A stretch of DNA of 64,000 nucleotides from Candidatus Pelagibacter communis. GTDB taxonomy: Bacteria > Pseudomonadota > Alphaproteobacteria > Pelagibacterales > Pelagibacteraceae. Positions 36,901 through 44,574 of this stretch are shown in pieces. Made by a program: the position numbers and the translations under genes. The notes under the pieces were generated by a model, which was not told the origin of the DNA, searched no databases, and worked only from the letters and a program-made list of their open reading frames with translations. The first letter of the stretch is position 1. Each line of letters begins with the position of its first letter. The DNA lies in the NCBI RefSeq assembly GCF_001179985.1, contig NZ_CVSI01000028.1, positions 1 to 64,000 of the forward strand. The letters run 5' to 3'.

Positions 36901-37059
36901 ACCTTTATAATCTGTTTGTATCGATACTACTGGTCTATCAATATCTGGAATTTCATTTGTAGGGATCTCAAAAAAAACTAGACTACCAAATATTACTAAT
37001 ACTAAACTCATCACTGAAGCAATGACAGGTCTTTTAATAGATAAATCAGTTAGAAACAT
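33967..37059 (-). CDS. RND efflux pump inner-membrane transporter (AcrB/HAE1 type)
   Basis: Proton-driven tripartite pump subunit. The 1030-residue protein has the classic two-fold repeat: TM1 after residue 10, large periplasmic loops (about 40-330 and 550-860), and TM bundles. The proton-relay region in TM4 reads LVLAIGVVVDDAIVMLEN with paired Asp near residue 405, and the second half has the matching ATKNGILIVEFANQLR. The adaptor gene follows directly. No outer-membrane TolC partner is in the window. Substrates (drugs, bile-like compounds or metabolites) cannot be predicted. Confidence 0.93.
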   Translation of the reverse strand: MFLTDLSIKRPVIASVMSLVLVIFGSLVFFEIPTNEIPDIDRPVVSIQTDYKGASANVVDKQITQKIEDFVGGTAGLVSIESMSEDERSRIDLTFKDNLDIDDVANDVRSSIARVLDNLPTESDAPEIFKQSAGFRTTMWLSFSSDFMSDLELTDYADRYLTDYFSTVEGVGRVRLGGERELSLRVWLDPLSLAARDLTTQDIENVLRQENVEFPAGKIESKDIDLTIKLENAYESLESFKKLPLKKSIDGSITKLEDVARIEFGPVSTRTLFKGNGRQVVGIGIYQNSDANTISVANRIKKKIKQIEPSLPDGTKLEVSFDRSNYISSAIKEVYKTLFVALILVSFIIYSFLGNFRSLIVPLVALPVSLISTFLAIYFFDFSINLFTLMALVLAIGVVVDDAIVMLENIVRRIELGESPLVAAYKGSKQVSFAIIATTLVLVAVFIPLIFVKGLSSVLYMETAVTLSFAVIISSFVALSLSPMLASKVLGQNDKKNKLTHSFEKKFKDFKIFYKNSLSYWIDKKKTVIFFLFFVLILTIAAFLYAPKQLIPKEDRGAFFVIVKAPQSSGFDFTSNKAQEIEGFLLPKIGKGEYRRVILRVPGFGKSSKQVNSAFIIALLESWEKRDRSGQKIMMESFKEISKVPGVLAFPIMPQGIRTGGVEKPIQFVIQGNTYEELIRWKEIIKLEARKNKNLTNIEDDFELNKPILNVKIDQKKTSDLGISTVEIGKTIETIFGSKNVTNFTKDGKEYSIILQGDISNRNQPSSLNKVYVRSKNTNKLISLSNLVTIDEEGTAPFLSRYNRQKAVTISANIIGDYTLVSALNFLEDVVKENTPEARVEFKGESEQIKEVSYQIYLIFVLALITAYLVMAAQFESFKHPLTIMLTVPLAILGGLVGLLLVGSSINVYSQIALIILIGLATKNGILIVEFANQLRAEGKNIKTAVMESASIRLRPILMTSSSTIFGVLPLIISSGPGEASRLTVGITIFAGMFFSTFFTLYVIPIIYLIIGKNTKSINYIEDKLNKELS

Positions 37060-37060
37060 T

Positions 37061-37924
37061 TTAATTTAAAATTTTTATTTTAATTTTGTCTCTTACCTTT
37101 GATATTCCTTCGGTAACTATTTTGTCTCCTAAAGACAATCCATCAATTATCGAAACTTTACCGAAGTTTCTCTTTCCAATTTTCACTTTGGTTTTAATAA
37201 CCATATTATCTTCAAGAACTTTGTAGACAAAAGCAGTTTCACCTTGAATTAAAAGTGAATTTTCAGGAATTCCTAATTGTTCTTTCTTATCGTAAATTAT
37301 TTTTATATCTAAAAGCATACCTGGAATTAACTTTAAGTCTTTATTTTCAACAATTATGCTTGCAAGTACAGATCTTGTACTGGGGTCTACTCTAGAACTT
37401 ACAGACTCTATAGTACCATAAAATTTTTTTTCATACGAGTCTGATTTAACTTCAGCTGAAAGCCCAGGTTTTAATATGTTTAAATATATTTCAGGAACTT
37501 TAATATTTAGTAATATTGATGTTGTATCATCCAAAGTTAATATAAAAGACTCAGTTCCCAAAACTCCTTGTGCTATCTCTCTTTTTCCCAAAATACCTTT
37601 AAAAGGAGCAACAATTTTTTTATCTGAGGTTTCAAAAATAACCTCTCCTTCTTCAACAACCTTACCTATAATTATATTTTCGTTTAATATTTCACTTTTT
37701 TTTATTCTATAATTTTTATTTTTAAGAGATAATGCGGTTCCAAAAGTTTCTATACTTTCATAAAATGTGGACTTGCTTACAGCGTTAACTATCACACCTG
37801 GTGGTGGCATCTTGGAAAATTTCTTTACAAAGTGTTTAGTAACAAAATGCCTACCTATTATTACTGAAATTATAATAATTAATAAAATTATTAAAAAAAA
37901 TTGAATTTTTTTCGATTTAATCAT
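37061..37924 (-). CDS. RND periplasmic adaptor (membrane fusion protein)
   Basis: Links the RND pump to an outer-membrane channel. The 287-residue protein has an N-terminal anchor helix (about residues 9-25), a short lipoyl-like half-motif (KVVEEGEVIFETSDKKIVAPFKG), and beta-barrel and membrane-proximal parts (VDPSTRSVLASIIVENKDLKLIPGMLLDIKI, a family hallmark). The coiled-coil hairpin is minimal, so it is shorter than AcrA (about 397). It is 1 bp before the pump gene and overlaps the sulfurtransferase gene by 4 bp. Confidence 0.88.
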   Translation of the reverse strand: MIKSKKIQFFLIILLIIIISVIIGRHFVTKHFVKKFSKMPPPGVIVNAVSKSTFYESIETFGTALSLKNKNYRIKKSEILNENIIIGKVVEEGEVIFETSDKKIVAPFKGILGKREIAQGVLGTESFILTLDDTTSILLNIKVPEIYLNILKPGLSAEVKSDSYEKKFYGTIESVSSRVDPSTRSVLASIIVENKDLKLIPGMLLDIKIIYDKKEQLGIPENSLLIQGETAFVYKVLEDNMVIKTKVKIGKRNFGKVSIIDGLSLGDKIVTEGISKVRDKIKIKILN

Positions 37925-38745
37925 GGTGAATACTTACCATATTCACTCCAAGATCCATCATAAATAATTGGCTGGTAGTCATTATTTATCAACTTATAAG
38001 CATATGCTAATACTGAAGCAGTGACTCCTGATCCACAAGAAAAAACAAATTTATTATTGTTCTTCGTTTTTATTATTTTTTTAAAAATTAATTTAAGTTC
38101 GTCTTTAGTTTTAAATTCGTTTGTACTTTGATTTATACATTCTCCAAAAGGCAAACATAAAGAATTTTTGATACTCCCTCTTCTTAATCCTTTTCTAGGT
38201 TCATCTATTTCCCCATTAAATCTCTTAAGACTTCTCGCATCAACTACTACAAAATTATTTGAATCAATATTTTCATTTATTTGGTTCATATTAAAAACAT
38301 AATTTTCTTTTTTAATTGCTTTATAATTTGAAGTTACAATATTGGTTTTCTCATTGGTCAAAGCTTTATTCTCTTGTTTCCATTTTTTCAATCCTCCGTT
38401 TAAAATATATAATTTTTCAATATCATGGCCAAAATACAATAAAGAAAACCAACATCTACAAGCTGAATATAATCTTGAGTTATCGTATATAAGAATTTTG
38501 TCATTATTCGAAATGCCCAACTTAGAAATACTTTTGCTCCATTGACCCTCAGAGGGTAACATGTGAGGAAGATCAGTATTTTTTTCAGATGTATTGTCTA
38601 GGTCAAAAAAAACGGAGTTTGGAATATGACGCTCTTTATATTCTAAATAAGGATCCCTATTTTCAGTTGGTAAATGCCATGAGGCATCAATTATTTTAAA
38701 TTCTTTTAAATTTTTTTCTGCAAAGTCAGTTGAAATTAGACTCAT
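37921..38745 (-). CDS. sseA: 3-mercaptopyruvate / thiosulfate sulfurtransferase
   Basis: Two-domain rhodanese that transfers sulfur from 3-mercaptopyruvate (or thiosulfate) to thiols or cyanide. The 274-residue protein has an inactive N-terminal rhodanese domain (IDASWHLPTENRDPYLEY, HIPNSVFFDLD) and a catalytic C-terminal domain (VVDARSLKRFNGEIDEPRKGLRRGSIKNS) with Cys in FSCGSGVTASV. The CGSGVTA loop is characteristic of mercaptopyruvate rather than thiosulfate sulfurtransferases. It overlaps msrA upstream and the adaptor gene downstream by 4 bp each. Confidence 0.92.
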   Translation of the reverse strand: MSLISTDFAEKNLKEFKIIDASWHLPTENRDPYLEYKERHIPNSVFFDLDNTSEKNTDLPHMLPSEGQWSKSISKLGISNNDKILIYDNSRLYSACRCWFSLLYFGHDIEKLYILNGGLKKWKQENKALTNEKTNIVTSNYKAIKKENYVFNMNQINENIDSNNFVVVDARSLKRFNGEIDEPRKGLRRGSIKNSLCLPFGECINQSTNEFKTKDELKLIFKKIIKTKNNNKFVFSCGSGVTASVLAYAYKLINNDYQPIIYDGSWSEYGKYSP

Positions 38746-39188
38746 AAATTTTTCATAAGATATTTTTGATGATAATCCTCAGCTTTACAATAATTCAAAA
38801 CCTCAGTTATTTTTGTAACAATCTTACCTTTGAAATCTAAATTTCTCTCATTTAAAACTTTTCCAGCTACTTTTTTTTGTATTTCGTTTAAATAGAAAAT
38901 TTCACTTCTATACTGAGTTCCTATATCTGGACCTTGTCGGTCAAGAGTGGTTGGATCATGAAAGTCAAAAAATAGATTTATTATTTTTTCATATGAAATG
39001 ATATTTTCATCAAACTCAATTTTTACTACTTCAGCATGTCCAGTAGTACCAGTACAAACTTCTTGATAATTTGTATCTTTATTTTTTCCGCCACAGTATC
39101 CAACTTCAGTATTAGTTACACCGTCTATATAACCAAATTTTCTTTCTGGTCCCCAAAAACATCCCAAACCTAAGATTGCTATTTCCAT
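38742..39188 (-). CDS. msrA: Peptide methionine sulfoxide reductase MsrA
   Basis: Reduces methionine-S-sulfoxide in proteins, using thioredoxin. The 148-residue protein has the catalytic motif GLGCFWGPE (Cys9), GYCGGKN, GHAEVVKIEFD, FFDFHDPTTLDRQGPDIGTQYRS and a recycling Cys in LNYCKAEDYHQKYL. It is first in an msrA-sseA-adaptor-RND run. An oxidative-damage repair role fits a surface-ocean cell. Confidence 0.95.
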   Translation of the reverse strand: MEIAILGLGCFWGPERKFGYIDGVTNTEVGYCGGKNKDTNYQEVCTGTTGHAEVVKIEFDENIISYEKIINLFFDFHDPTTLDRQGPDIGTQYRSEIFYLNEIQKKVAGKVLNERNLDFKGKIVTKITEVLNYCKAEDYHQKYLMKNL

Positions 39189-39232
39189 TGATTATTAAAT
39201 TAAAGTATCTAAAAGTATATTGAGTTAATCAT

Positions 39233-40114
39233 ATGCTCAGTAAAAATCAATTAGGTTTTTTGTACATGTTTCTATCAGTGTGCGCTTTCTCACTAATGGA
39301 TTTAATAATAAAATGGACTGCAGATTATCCACTTGGTCAAGTTGTTTTTTTTAGGGGTTTTTTTGGTATAGTATTTTATTTTTTTGTAATACCTAAAAAT
39401 AGAATAAATAATTTTTATCAAACAAAAAGAGCATTTTTACATTTTTTAAGATGCTTTGTAGGTCTTATAGCAATGGTGGCAATATTTATTGCACTAAGAA
39501 ACTTACCTTTAGCTACAGTAGTTAGCATATCATTTGCTGCACCTATATTTACAACTATTTTTTCAATATTTTTTTTAAGTGAGAGGGTTGGTATTTATAG
39601 GTGGCTCGCTGTAATAATTGGATTTGTAGGAATTTTAATTATTACAGAGCCAGGCTTTGAAAGTTTAAATATTTATTATATCTTCCCAATAATTTTTTGT
39701 ATTGGTCTTTCATATGTTGCAATTGCAATAAGACAGCTTTCTTCAACTGAACCAGTTTGGTTAATTTCATTAAATTTTTCAATTGCCATCACAATTGCTG
39801 GATTATGTACTTTACCTTATGGTTGGAAATTACCATCCTTTTTTGATTTTTTTGTTTTATCTCTAGTTGGTTTGTTTGGTGGTGTCGCAAACCTCTGGCT
39901 AAGCCAATCTTATAAATTTTCTGAGGTATCTTTAGTTACTCCATTAAAATATTTAGGATTAGTATTTGCTATTTTTTTTGGTTATTTAATATGGGGTGAA
40001 GTTCCATCTTTAAAATCATTAATCGGCGGATTATTAGTAATCTTGTCTTCAATTATAATTTTTAGACGTGAAATAATAATTAAAAAAGCACCAACAATAC
40101 AAAGACATGACTAA
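39233..40114 (+). CDS. DMT-superfamily (EamA) permease
   Basis: A 293-residue protein with ten hydrophobic helices in two EamA repeats (about residues 5-135 and 148-285): FLYMFLSVCAFSLMDLIIKW opens the first repeat, LATVVSISFAAPIFTTIFSIFFLSERVG ends helices 3-4 of it, and the second ends LVTPLKYLGLVFAIFFGYLIWGE. Members export or import amino acids, nucleosides or other metabolites; the substrate here is not known. The end overlaps the next gene by 8 bp. Confidence 0.88.
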   Translation: MLSKNQLGFLYMFLSVCAFSLMDLIIKWTADYPLGQVVFFRGFFGIVFYFFVIPKNRINNFYQTKRAFLHFLRCFVGLIAMVAIFIALRNLPLATVVSISFAAPIFTTIFSIFFLSERVGIYRWLAVIIGFVGILIITEPGFESLNIYYIFPIIFCIGLSYVAIAIRQLSSTEPVWLISLNFSIAITIAGLCTLPYGWKLPSFFDFFVLSLVGLFGGVANLWLSQSYKFSEVSLVTPLKYLGLVFAIFFGYLIWGEVPSLKSLIGGLLVILSSIIIFRREIIIKKAPTIQRHD

Positions 40115-40733
40115 AAAACCGCATTATTGGAATAAAGCGATAAAAGTTTTGTCTAAAAAAGATAAGATTATGAAGGGCTTAATCCAAAAATATCAAGATA
40201 AAACTTTAACAACCCGTAAAGATTTGTTTTATTCTTTATGTAAAAGTATTATTGGTCAACAAATAAGTGTTGCAGCTGCTAACTCAGTTTTTAAAAAATT
40301 TTCAAAAGCATGCAAAGGTAAAATAAAGCCTAGTAAGGTAGCTGAATTAAATAAATTGAAACTTAAAAAGTGTGGTTTAAGTAGACAAAAGATAAAAGGC
40401 ATTCAAGAACTCGCAAAGAAAATTAACAATAAAACTTTCAATACAAGAAAAATTAAATATATGAGTGATGAGGAAGCAATCGAATACCTCTCAGATTTAC
40501 GTCAAATTGGGAGATGGTCTGCAGAAATGATACTAATCTTTAATTTAAATAGGTCAAACATCTGGCCAACTCAAGATATTGGTTTATTGAGAGCTATTTC
40601 AAACAACTATAAAAAAAAATATCATCCTCCAGAAAATTTTATAAAAAAGCTGAATAAAAAATTTACTCCTTATTGTACTGTAGCTACATGGTATTTATGG
40701 AGATCAATAGATGATGAACCAATACAATATTAA
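40107..40733 (+). CDS. alkA: DNA-3-methyladenine glycosylase II (AlkA-like)
   Basis: Base-excision repair glycosylase for alkylated purines. The 208-residue protein has the HhH-GPD fold: SIIGQQISVAAANSVFKKF, then the helix-hairpin-helix LSDLRQIGRWSAEMILIF and the catalytic Asp in WPTQDIGLLRAI. No iron-sulfur Cys cluster follows, which separates it from endonuclease III. It lacks the N-terminal AlkA beta domain of E. coli, as is usual for the shorter bacterial group. Confidence 0.88.
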   Translation: MTKKPHYWNKAIKVLSKKDKIMKGLIQKYQDKTLTTRKDLFYSLCKSIIGQQISVAAANSVFKKFSKACKGKIKPSKVAELNKLKLKKCGLSRQKIKGIQELAKKINNKTFNTRKIKYMSDEEAIEYLSDLRQIGRWSAEMILIFNLNRSNIWPTQDIGLLRAISNNYKKKYHPPENFIKKLNKKFTPYCTVATWYLWRSIDDEPIQY

Positions 40734-40734
40734 T

Positions 40735-41628
40735 TTAGTCTAACCAATCTTTAAATTTATTTTCATTTTCAAGAATATAAGATGGAAGATTTTTTTTTGG
40801 ATAAAGAGCTAACTTTTTCTTTTTTTCAGAAAATTTTTTCTCTTTTTTATCTGCAAACATGTCATAAATAGTCTCATTATTTTTCATCAATCTCGATATT
40901 TCTTTTAAATCAATATTTTCGACTTCAAAGTCTCGGTGGTGCAAATAAGATTTTAATTTGACCTCTATGTCAATTGGTTTCTTTAAATTTGAAAAATGCC
41001 AGCCTCCATCTTTTATATAAACTTTATTAATATATTTTTTTCCAGAAAAAAGAGTATCAAGCCGCCAAAAATTAAATTTTTTATTTTTGATATTTCTAAG
41101 CCACTGGGGCGACTTTAAATTTTTTTTTTTACAAGCCTTACTTCCATACCATACAAAGCCCTCGAGATATCTATTCAATTTATAGTAAAAAATATTTTGT
41201 TCAAAAATAACTATTTTATTTTTTACTATTGCAATATTTAGATCTTTTAAATTTGGTATTTCATCAACATCTGAAATAATTATTAAATCATCTTCATTAG
41301 CTTTGTTTAAACCATTGATAATTAGATTTCTTTGAAAATTCTCTCTCTTATGAGCATTAGATATAAGCTTAGATGAAATCATTCCCTCATCGTCATTTTC
41401 ATTAATTTTTTCTAAGTTTTGCAGTTCTTCGTCTTGAACAATATAGATTATTTTATTTTTGAATTCTGAGTATCTATTAATGTCAAATTTTAGATCCCTT
41501 TTTTTTCCATTATGATAGAACTTACTTTCAACAATTACGAAATAATCAACAAAATTTCTTAGAGAATTTAACCTAATATCTAATACAACATTTTCGTCAT
41601 AAAACATGAAACAGTCAAAGATTCGCAT
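40735..41628 (-). CDS. Glycosyltransferase family 17-like protein
   Basis: A 297-residue protein with features of GT17 (eukaryotic beta-1,4-mannosyl-glycoprotein GlcNAc-transferase family): opening MRIFDCFMFYDENVVLDIRL, then YFVIVESKFYHNGKKR, the metal-binding-type IISDVDEIPN and GGWHFSNLKK. The donor and acceptor are unknown. No signal peptide is seen. It is an isolated gene between a glycosylase and a phosphoribosyltransferase, not part of an O-antigen cluster, and its end lies 1 bp from the convergent alkA. Confidence 0.83.
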   Translation of the reverse strand: MRIFDCFMFYDENVVLDIRLNSLRNFVDYFVIVESKFYHNGKKRDLKFDINRYSEFKNKIIYIVQDEELQNLEKINENDDEGMISSKLISNAHKRENFQRNLIINGLNKANEDDLIIISDVDEIPNLKDLNIAIVKNKIVIFEQNIFYYKLNRYLEGFVWYGSKACKKKNLKSPQWLRNIKNKKFNFWRLDTLFSGKKYINKVYIKDGGWHFSNLKKPIDIEVKLKSYLHHRDFEVENIDLKEISRLMKNNETIYDMFADKKEKKFSEKKKKLALYPKKNLPSYILENENKFKDWLD

Positions 41629-41686
41629 AAAATGATTTCTAACTTATATATCTTGATATATAAATCTAAAAATTTAATATTTTTAG

Positions 41687-42217
41687 ATGACACAAAAACT
41701 AATAATTGACTGGAATGAATATAATAGATCAATAGATCGATTAGCAATTCAAATAAGTGAAAGTGGTTTTAAACCTTCTTTTATAATCTGTATAGCCAGA
41801 GGTGGTTTGAGGGTAGGAGATATTTTAAGTAGAATTTTTAATGTAAAGTGTGGATATTTAGGTGTTGAAAGCTATTCAGCTGAAAAAGATAATCAAATTG
41901 CTAACAAACAAAATGAATTAACTTTTGCAAGAGATCTTTCAACTACTTCAAGAGATTATGGAGAAAATATACTAATAACAGATGATTTAATAGACACAGG
42001 TGTTACCCTCGAAAAAACTCTAAGTTGGTTAAAAAGTTACGAAGATTTCAAAGATAAAAAAATTAATTTTAAATCGGCTGTGCTTTATAAAAAAGAAAAA
42101 TCTAATTTTAAGTCAGATTATATAGTACATAATTTAAATTATAATCCATGGATTGTTTTTCCTTATGAGTTAAGGGAATTAGTTTCAATAGAGGATTTAA
42201 AAAAAGAATTAAAGTAA
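41687..42217 (+). CDS. Purine phosphoribosyltransferase (Gpt/XGPRT-like)
   Basis: A 176-residue type I phosphoribosyltransferase. The PRPP-binding motif ILITDDLIDTGVTLEKTL lies near residues 103-120, and an N-terminal ICIARGGLRVGDILSR segment resembles xanthine-guanine phosphoribosyltransferases. It probably salvages guanine, xanthine or hypoxanthine to nucleotides. The convergent neighbour is a purine-type permease, with a shared terminator between them, a sensible functional pair. Confidence 0.83.
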   Translation: MTQKLIIDWNEYNRSIDRLAIQISESGFKPSFIICIARGGLRVGDILSRIFNVKCGYLGVESYSAEKDNQIANKQNELTFARDLSTTSRDYGENILITDDLIDTGVTLEKTLSWLKSYEDFKDKKINFKSAVLYKKEKSNFKSDYIVHNLNYNPWIVFPYELRELVSIEDLKKELK

Positions 42218-42218
42218 G

Positions 42219-42242
42219 TGGGCTGGTTTATTTACCAGCCCA
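42219..42242. terminator. Bidirectional intrinsic terminator
   Basis: A perfect 8-bp GC-rich inverted repeat (TGGGCTGG at 42219-42226, CCAGCCCA at 42235-42242) with an 8-nt AT loop sits between two convergent genes. A T-rich tract (TCTTTTATAATTTT) follows on the plus strand. In this AT-rich genome such a GC stem stands out. It should end the phosphoribosyltransferase transcript and may also block the opposite one. Confidence 0.82.
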
Positions 42243-42254
42243 TCTTTTATAATT

Positions 42255-43565
42255 TTAAGCAACTAAAAAACTTACTACACTTAAAATAGCTATTAACCAA
42301 ATTGCAGGAGAAGTCTTAGATATTTTTCCAGTAAAAATTTTTATTAAAGCATAAGATATAAATGCTAGAGCAATCCCGTTACTTATACTATAAGTGAGTG
42401 GCATTGTAATCATAGCCACGATTGAGGGTGCAGACTCTGCTATATCGTTCCATTCTATATCAGTAATGTTTCTTACAAAAAGAACAGCAACATACAAAAG
42501 TGCAGCTCCATCAATTTCCTTTGGCAAACTTGTTGCAAGAGGAGAAAAGAATAAGCATGATAAGAACAGAATTCCAATTACTAAAGAGGTCATACCTGTT
42601 CGTCCACCTGCTTTGACACCAGCGCCTGATTCTACATAACTTGTTACAGTTGTAGTACCCATCATAGCGCCTGCAACTGTAGCAACACTGTCAGACATCA
42701 TGGCTTTATTTATATCCGTAACTCTACCTTTACTATCTACTTTTCCAGCCACATTAGCCACAGAAGTTAATGTCCCTGCTGTATCAAAAAAATCGATAAA
42801 TAATAATGTAAAGACCACAGTTGACATACTTGCTGATAATGCCGCTTTTAAATCAAAATCAAATAAATATGTCATTGGCGGAGGCGAGCTTACTACCCCA
42901 TTAAATTTTGCTAGACCTGTTACCCATGCAATTATACTAAAAGCAATGATTCCAATTATAATATTTCCTTTAATTTTAAGTTTTTCAAGAACGACCATTG
43001 CAACAAAAGCTAAGCACCCTAATAGCACTAAAGGATTTTTTAAATCACCGAGCGTTACTAAAGTAACCGGATGATCTCCAACAACTCCCATAATTTCCAA
43101 ACCTATTATGGCTAAAAACAATCCTATACCTGCTCCAATTCCTAATTTTAAACTTTTTGGAATTGAGTTTATTAACCATGCTCTTAAAGGTGTAAGAGAA
43201 ATAATTAAAAATAATATTCCAGCTACTAAAACTGCACCTAAAGCAGCTTGTGGAGTGTAACCCATACCCGCAACTACACCAAAAGCCACAAAAGCATTTA
43301 TTCCCATACCTGGGGCAAGTCCTATTGGCCAAGTTTTTCCGTAAAAAGCCATTATGAAACAAGCAAGAGCGGTTGCTAAAATTGTGGCAGTAAATACTGC
43401 ACCAAAATCGAAAAAACCTTTTTCAGGTCCAGCGAATTCCCCCGATAAAATAAAAGGGTTTAGGAACATTATATAGGCCATTGTTAGAAATGTAGTAACA
43501 CCCGCAATAACCTCAGTTCTAAAATCTGTTTTATGTTTTTTATATTCGAAATATTTGTCTAGCAT
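42255..43565 (-). CDS. Purine (guanine/hypoxanthine) permease, NCS2/AzgA-like
   Basis: A membrane importer of about 436 residues with 12-14 hydrophobic segments: TEVIAGVTTFLTMAYIMFLNP near the N-terminus is the AzgA/PbuG hallmark; also GMGINAFVAFGVV, FFDTAGTLTSVANVAG and TSYVESGAGVKAGGRTG. These match guanine/hypoxanthine/adenine permeases rather than uracil ones. I chose ATG 43565 because GGGAGGA lies 5 nt upstream of it; an ATG four codons earlier would put that ribosome site inside the gene. It faces a purine phosphoribosyltransferase. Confidence 0.9.
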   Translation of the reverse strand: MLDKYFEYKKHKTDFRTEVIAGVTTFLTMAYIMFLNPFILSGEFAGPEKGFFDFGAVFTATILATALACFIMAFYGKTWPIGLAPGMGINAFVAFGVVAGMGYTPQAALGAVLVAGILFLIISLTPLRAWLINSIPKSLKLGIGAGIGLFLAIIGLEIMGVVGDHPVTLVTLGDLKNPLVLLGCLAFVAMVVLEKLKIKGNIIIGIIAFSIIAWVTGLAKFNGVVSSPPPMTYLFDFDLKAALSASMSTVVFTLLFIDFFDTAGTLTSVANVAGKVDSKGRVTDINKAMMSDSVATVAGAMMGTTTVTSYVESGAGVKAGGRTGMTSLVIGILFLSCLFFSPLATSLPKEIDGAALLYVAVLFVRNITDIEWNDIAESAPSIVAMITMPLTYSISNGIALAFISYALIKIFTGKISKTSPAIWLIAILSVVSFLVA

Positions 43566-43687
43566 AAATCCTCCCATTAAAAAATTATCAGATTAATAAA
43601 ATAATTCCTTAATAAAATATTCTTTATTCACAATATTCAACTATAAGTTTATTTTTAATAATTTCTCCTATGCTAATATTCGACCTA

Positions 43688-43999
43688 ATGAAAAAAATAA
43701 TTAATATATTTTTGATTTTGTCATTTGTTTCTTTATCGTCCTGTAAAACGGTACAGAATAAAGCTGATGAAGTTATTCAAAAAGAAGATAAGTATTTAAT
43801 GAAATTTCTAAACAAAAAAAAAAATTTGTTGATTGCAGAATTTGGATACCCAGATTTAACAATGCCAAATGATGGAGAACCACCTGGTTCAGGAAAAATT
43901 ATATATATTTCAAAAAAATACGGGATTAAATGTCAAAGAAGTTTTGAAATTGATGAAAGTGATTTTGTTGTAGGTTATTCTTCAAAAGGATGTTTTTAA
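43688..43999 (+). CDS. Small lipoprotein of unknown function
   Basis: About 103 residues, starting at ATG 43688 with MKKIINIFLILSFVSLSSCK, a lipoprotein signal with lipobox LSSC (Cys19). An upstream in-frame ATG at 43670 would add six residues ahead of the positive n-region and is less likely. The mature part has GYPDLTMPNDGEPPGSGKIIY and two Cys near the C-terminus (KCQRSFEI, SKGCF) that could form a disulfide. I do not recognise a defined function; the layout recalls small outer-membrane-assembly-type lipoproteins. Confidence 0.75.
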   Translation: MKKIINIFLILSFVSLSSCKTVQNKADEVIQKEDKYLMKFLNKKKNLLIAEFGYPDLTMPNDGEPPGSGKIIYISKKYGIKCQRSFEIDESDFVVGYSSKGCF

Positions 44000-44022
44000 C
44001 TTGTGGGGCTTTACCCCACAAG
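44000..44022. terminator. Bidirectional intrinsic terminator
   Basis: A 9-bp perfect stem, CTTGTGGGG (44000-44008) and CCCCACAAG (44014-44022), with a 5-nt loop, placed between the convergent lipoprotein and hsp20 genes. The plus-strand transcript has only a weak T-tract after it; on the minus strand it is followed by TTAAAAAC. Its position and GC-rich stem in an AT-rich region support termination for both genes. Confidence 0.78.
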
Positions 44023-44033
44023 CAAGGTTTAGG

Positions 44034-44480
44034 TTATTTAATTTGAATTAACTTCTTTTTCTTAAAGTCTGGAACTATTCTTTCACATTCAATAGTTAAA
44101 AGCCCGTCTTTCAAATTAGCTTCACCAACTTTTACGTCTTCAGCAATTTTAAATGATCTAGTAAATTGTCTTTGAGATATTCCTTTGTGTATAATCTCTC
44201 CATTTTCGACAGTGTTATCAGATTTTTCAACTTGCTTAGTTCTTACAGTTAAAAGATTGTCTTCATATTCTACTTCGACATCTTTTTTGTTAAATCCCGC
44301 AAGAGCTACCTCAATTGAGTATCTGTCTTTACCAGTTTTTCTAATGTTATACGGTGGATAATTTGACTGAGTTGTCAAACTTCCATTTCCTAACATGTTT
44401 TCAAATTGTTCAAACATATCATCAAAACCAACAGAAAATGGTCTTAATGAATTAAAGATTGATAGATCCTTACTTGTCAT
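44034..44480 (-). CDS. ibpA: Small heat-shock protein, Hsp20/IbpA family
   Basis: ATP-independent holdase chaperone. About 148 residues with an N-terminal arm (FSVGFDDMFEQFENML), the alpha-crystallin domain (YPPYNIRKTGKDRYSIEVALAGFNKKDVEVEYEDNLLTV spans residues 43-81), and ISQRQFTRSFKIAEDVKVGEANLKDGLLTIECER, then a short tail. I chose ATG 44480 because AAAGGAGGA lies a few bases upstream of it; the ATG at 44528 would put this site inside the gene. A sigma-32-like promoter lies upstream. Confidence 0.9.
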   Translation of the reverse strand: MTSKDLSIFNSLRPFSVGFDDMFEQFENMLGNGSLTTQSNYPPYNIRKTGKDRYSIEVALAGFNKKDVEVEYEDNLLTVRTKQVEKSDNTVENGEIIHKGISQRQFTRSFKIAEDVKVGEANLKDGLLTIECERIVPDFKKKKLIQIK

Positions 44481-44487
44481 TTTTCCT

Positions 44488-44502
44488 CCTTTGTTAGCAA
44501 GG
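44488..44502 (-). promoter_or_regulatory. Possible RNA-thermometer hairpin masking the hsp20 ribosome site
   Basis: In the minus-strand leader CCTT (44499-44502) can pair with AAGG (44488-44491), part of the Shine-Dalgarno sequence, around a 7-nt loop GCTAACA. The segment contains TTGCT upstream of the ribosome site, like the U(U/C)GCU element of ROSE thermometers that control small heat-shock genes in alphaproteobacteria. The stem is only 4 bp, so this is tentative. Confidence 0.3.
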
Positions 44503-44536
44503 TTATTTAGTGTCCCATTAGGCAACACTTAAAGTT

Positions 44537-44563
44537 ATATGGTAACTATTTTAAAATTTTCAA
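44537..44563 (-). promoter_or_regulatory. Heat-shock (RpoH-type) promoter of hsp20
   Basis: On the minus strand TTGAAA (44558-44563) is followed after 13 bp by TACCATAT (44537-44544). This is close to the sigma-32 consensus CTTGAAA-N13-15-CCCCATNT in both sequence and spacing. The predicted start near 44530 gives a leader of about 50 nt before the ATG. It supports heat-shock control of the gene. Confidence 0.6.
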
Positions 44564-44574
44564 TATGTAATTTC

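Noticed and set aside
43566-43660. Purine riboswitch upstream of the purine permease
   Set aside because: The leader lacks the conserved purine-aptamer junction sequences and stems; only short AT-rich direct repeats (GAATATT twice) are present.
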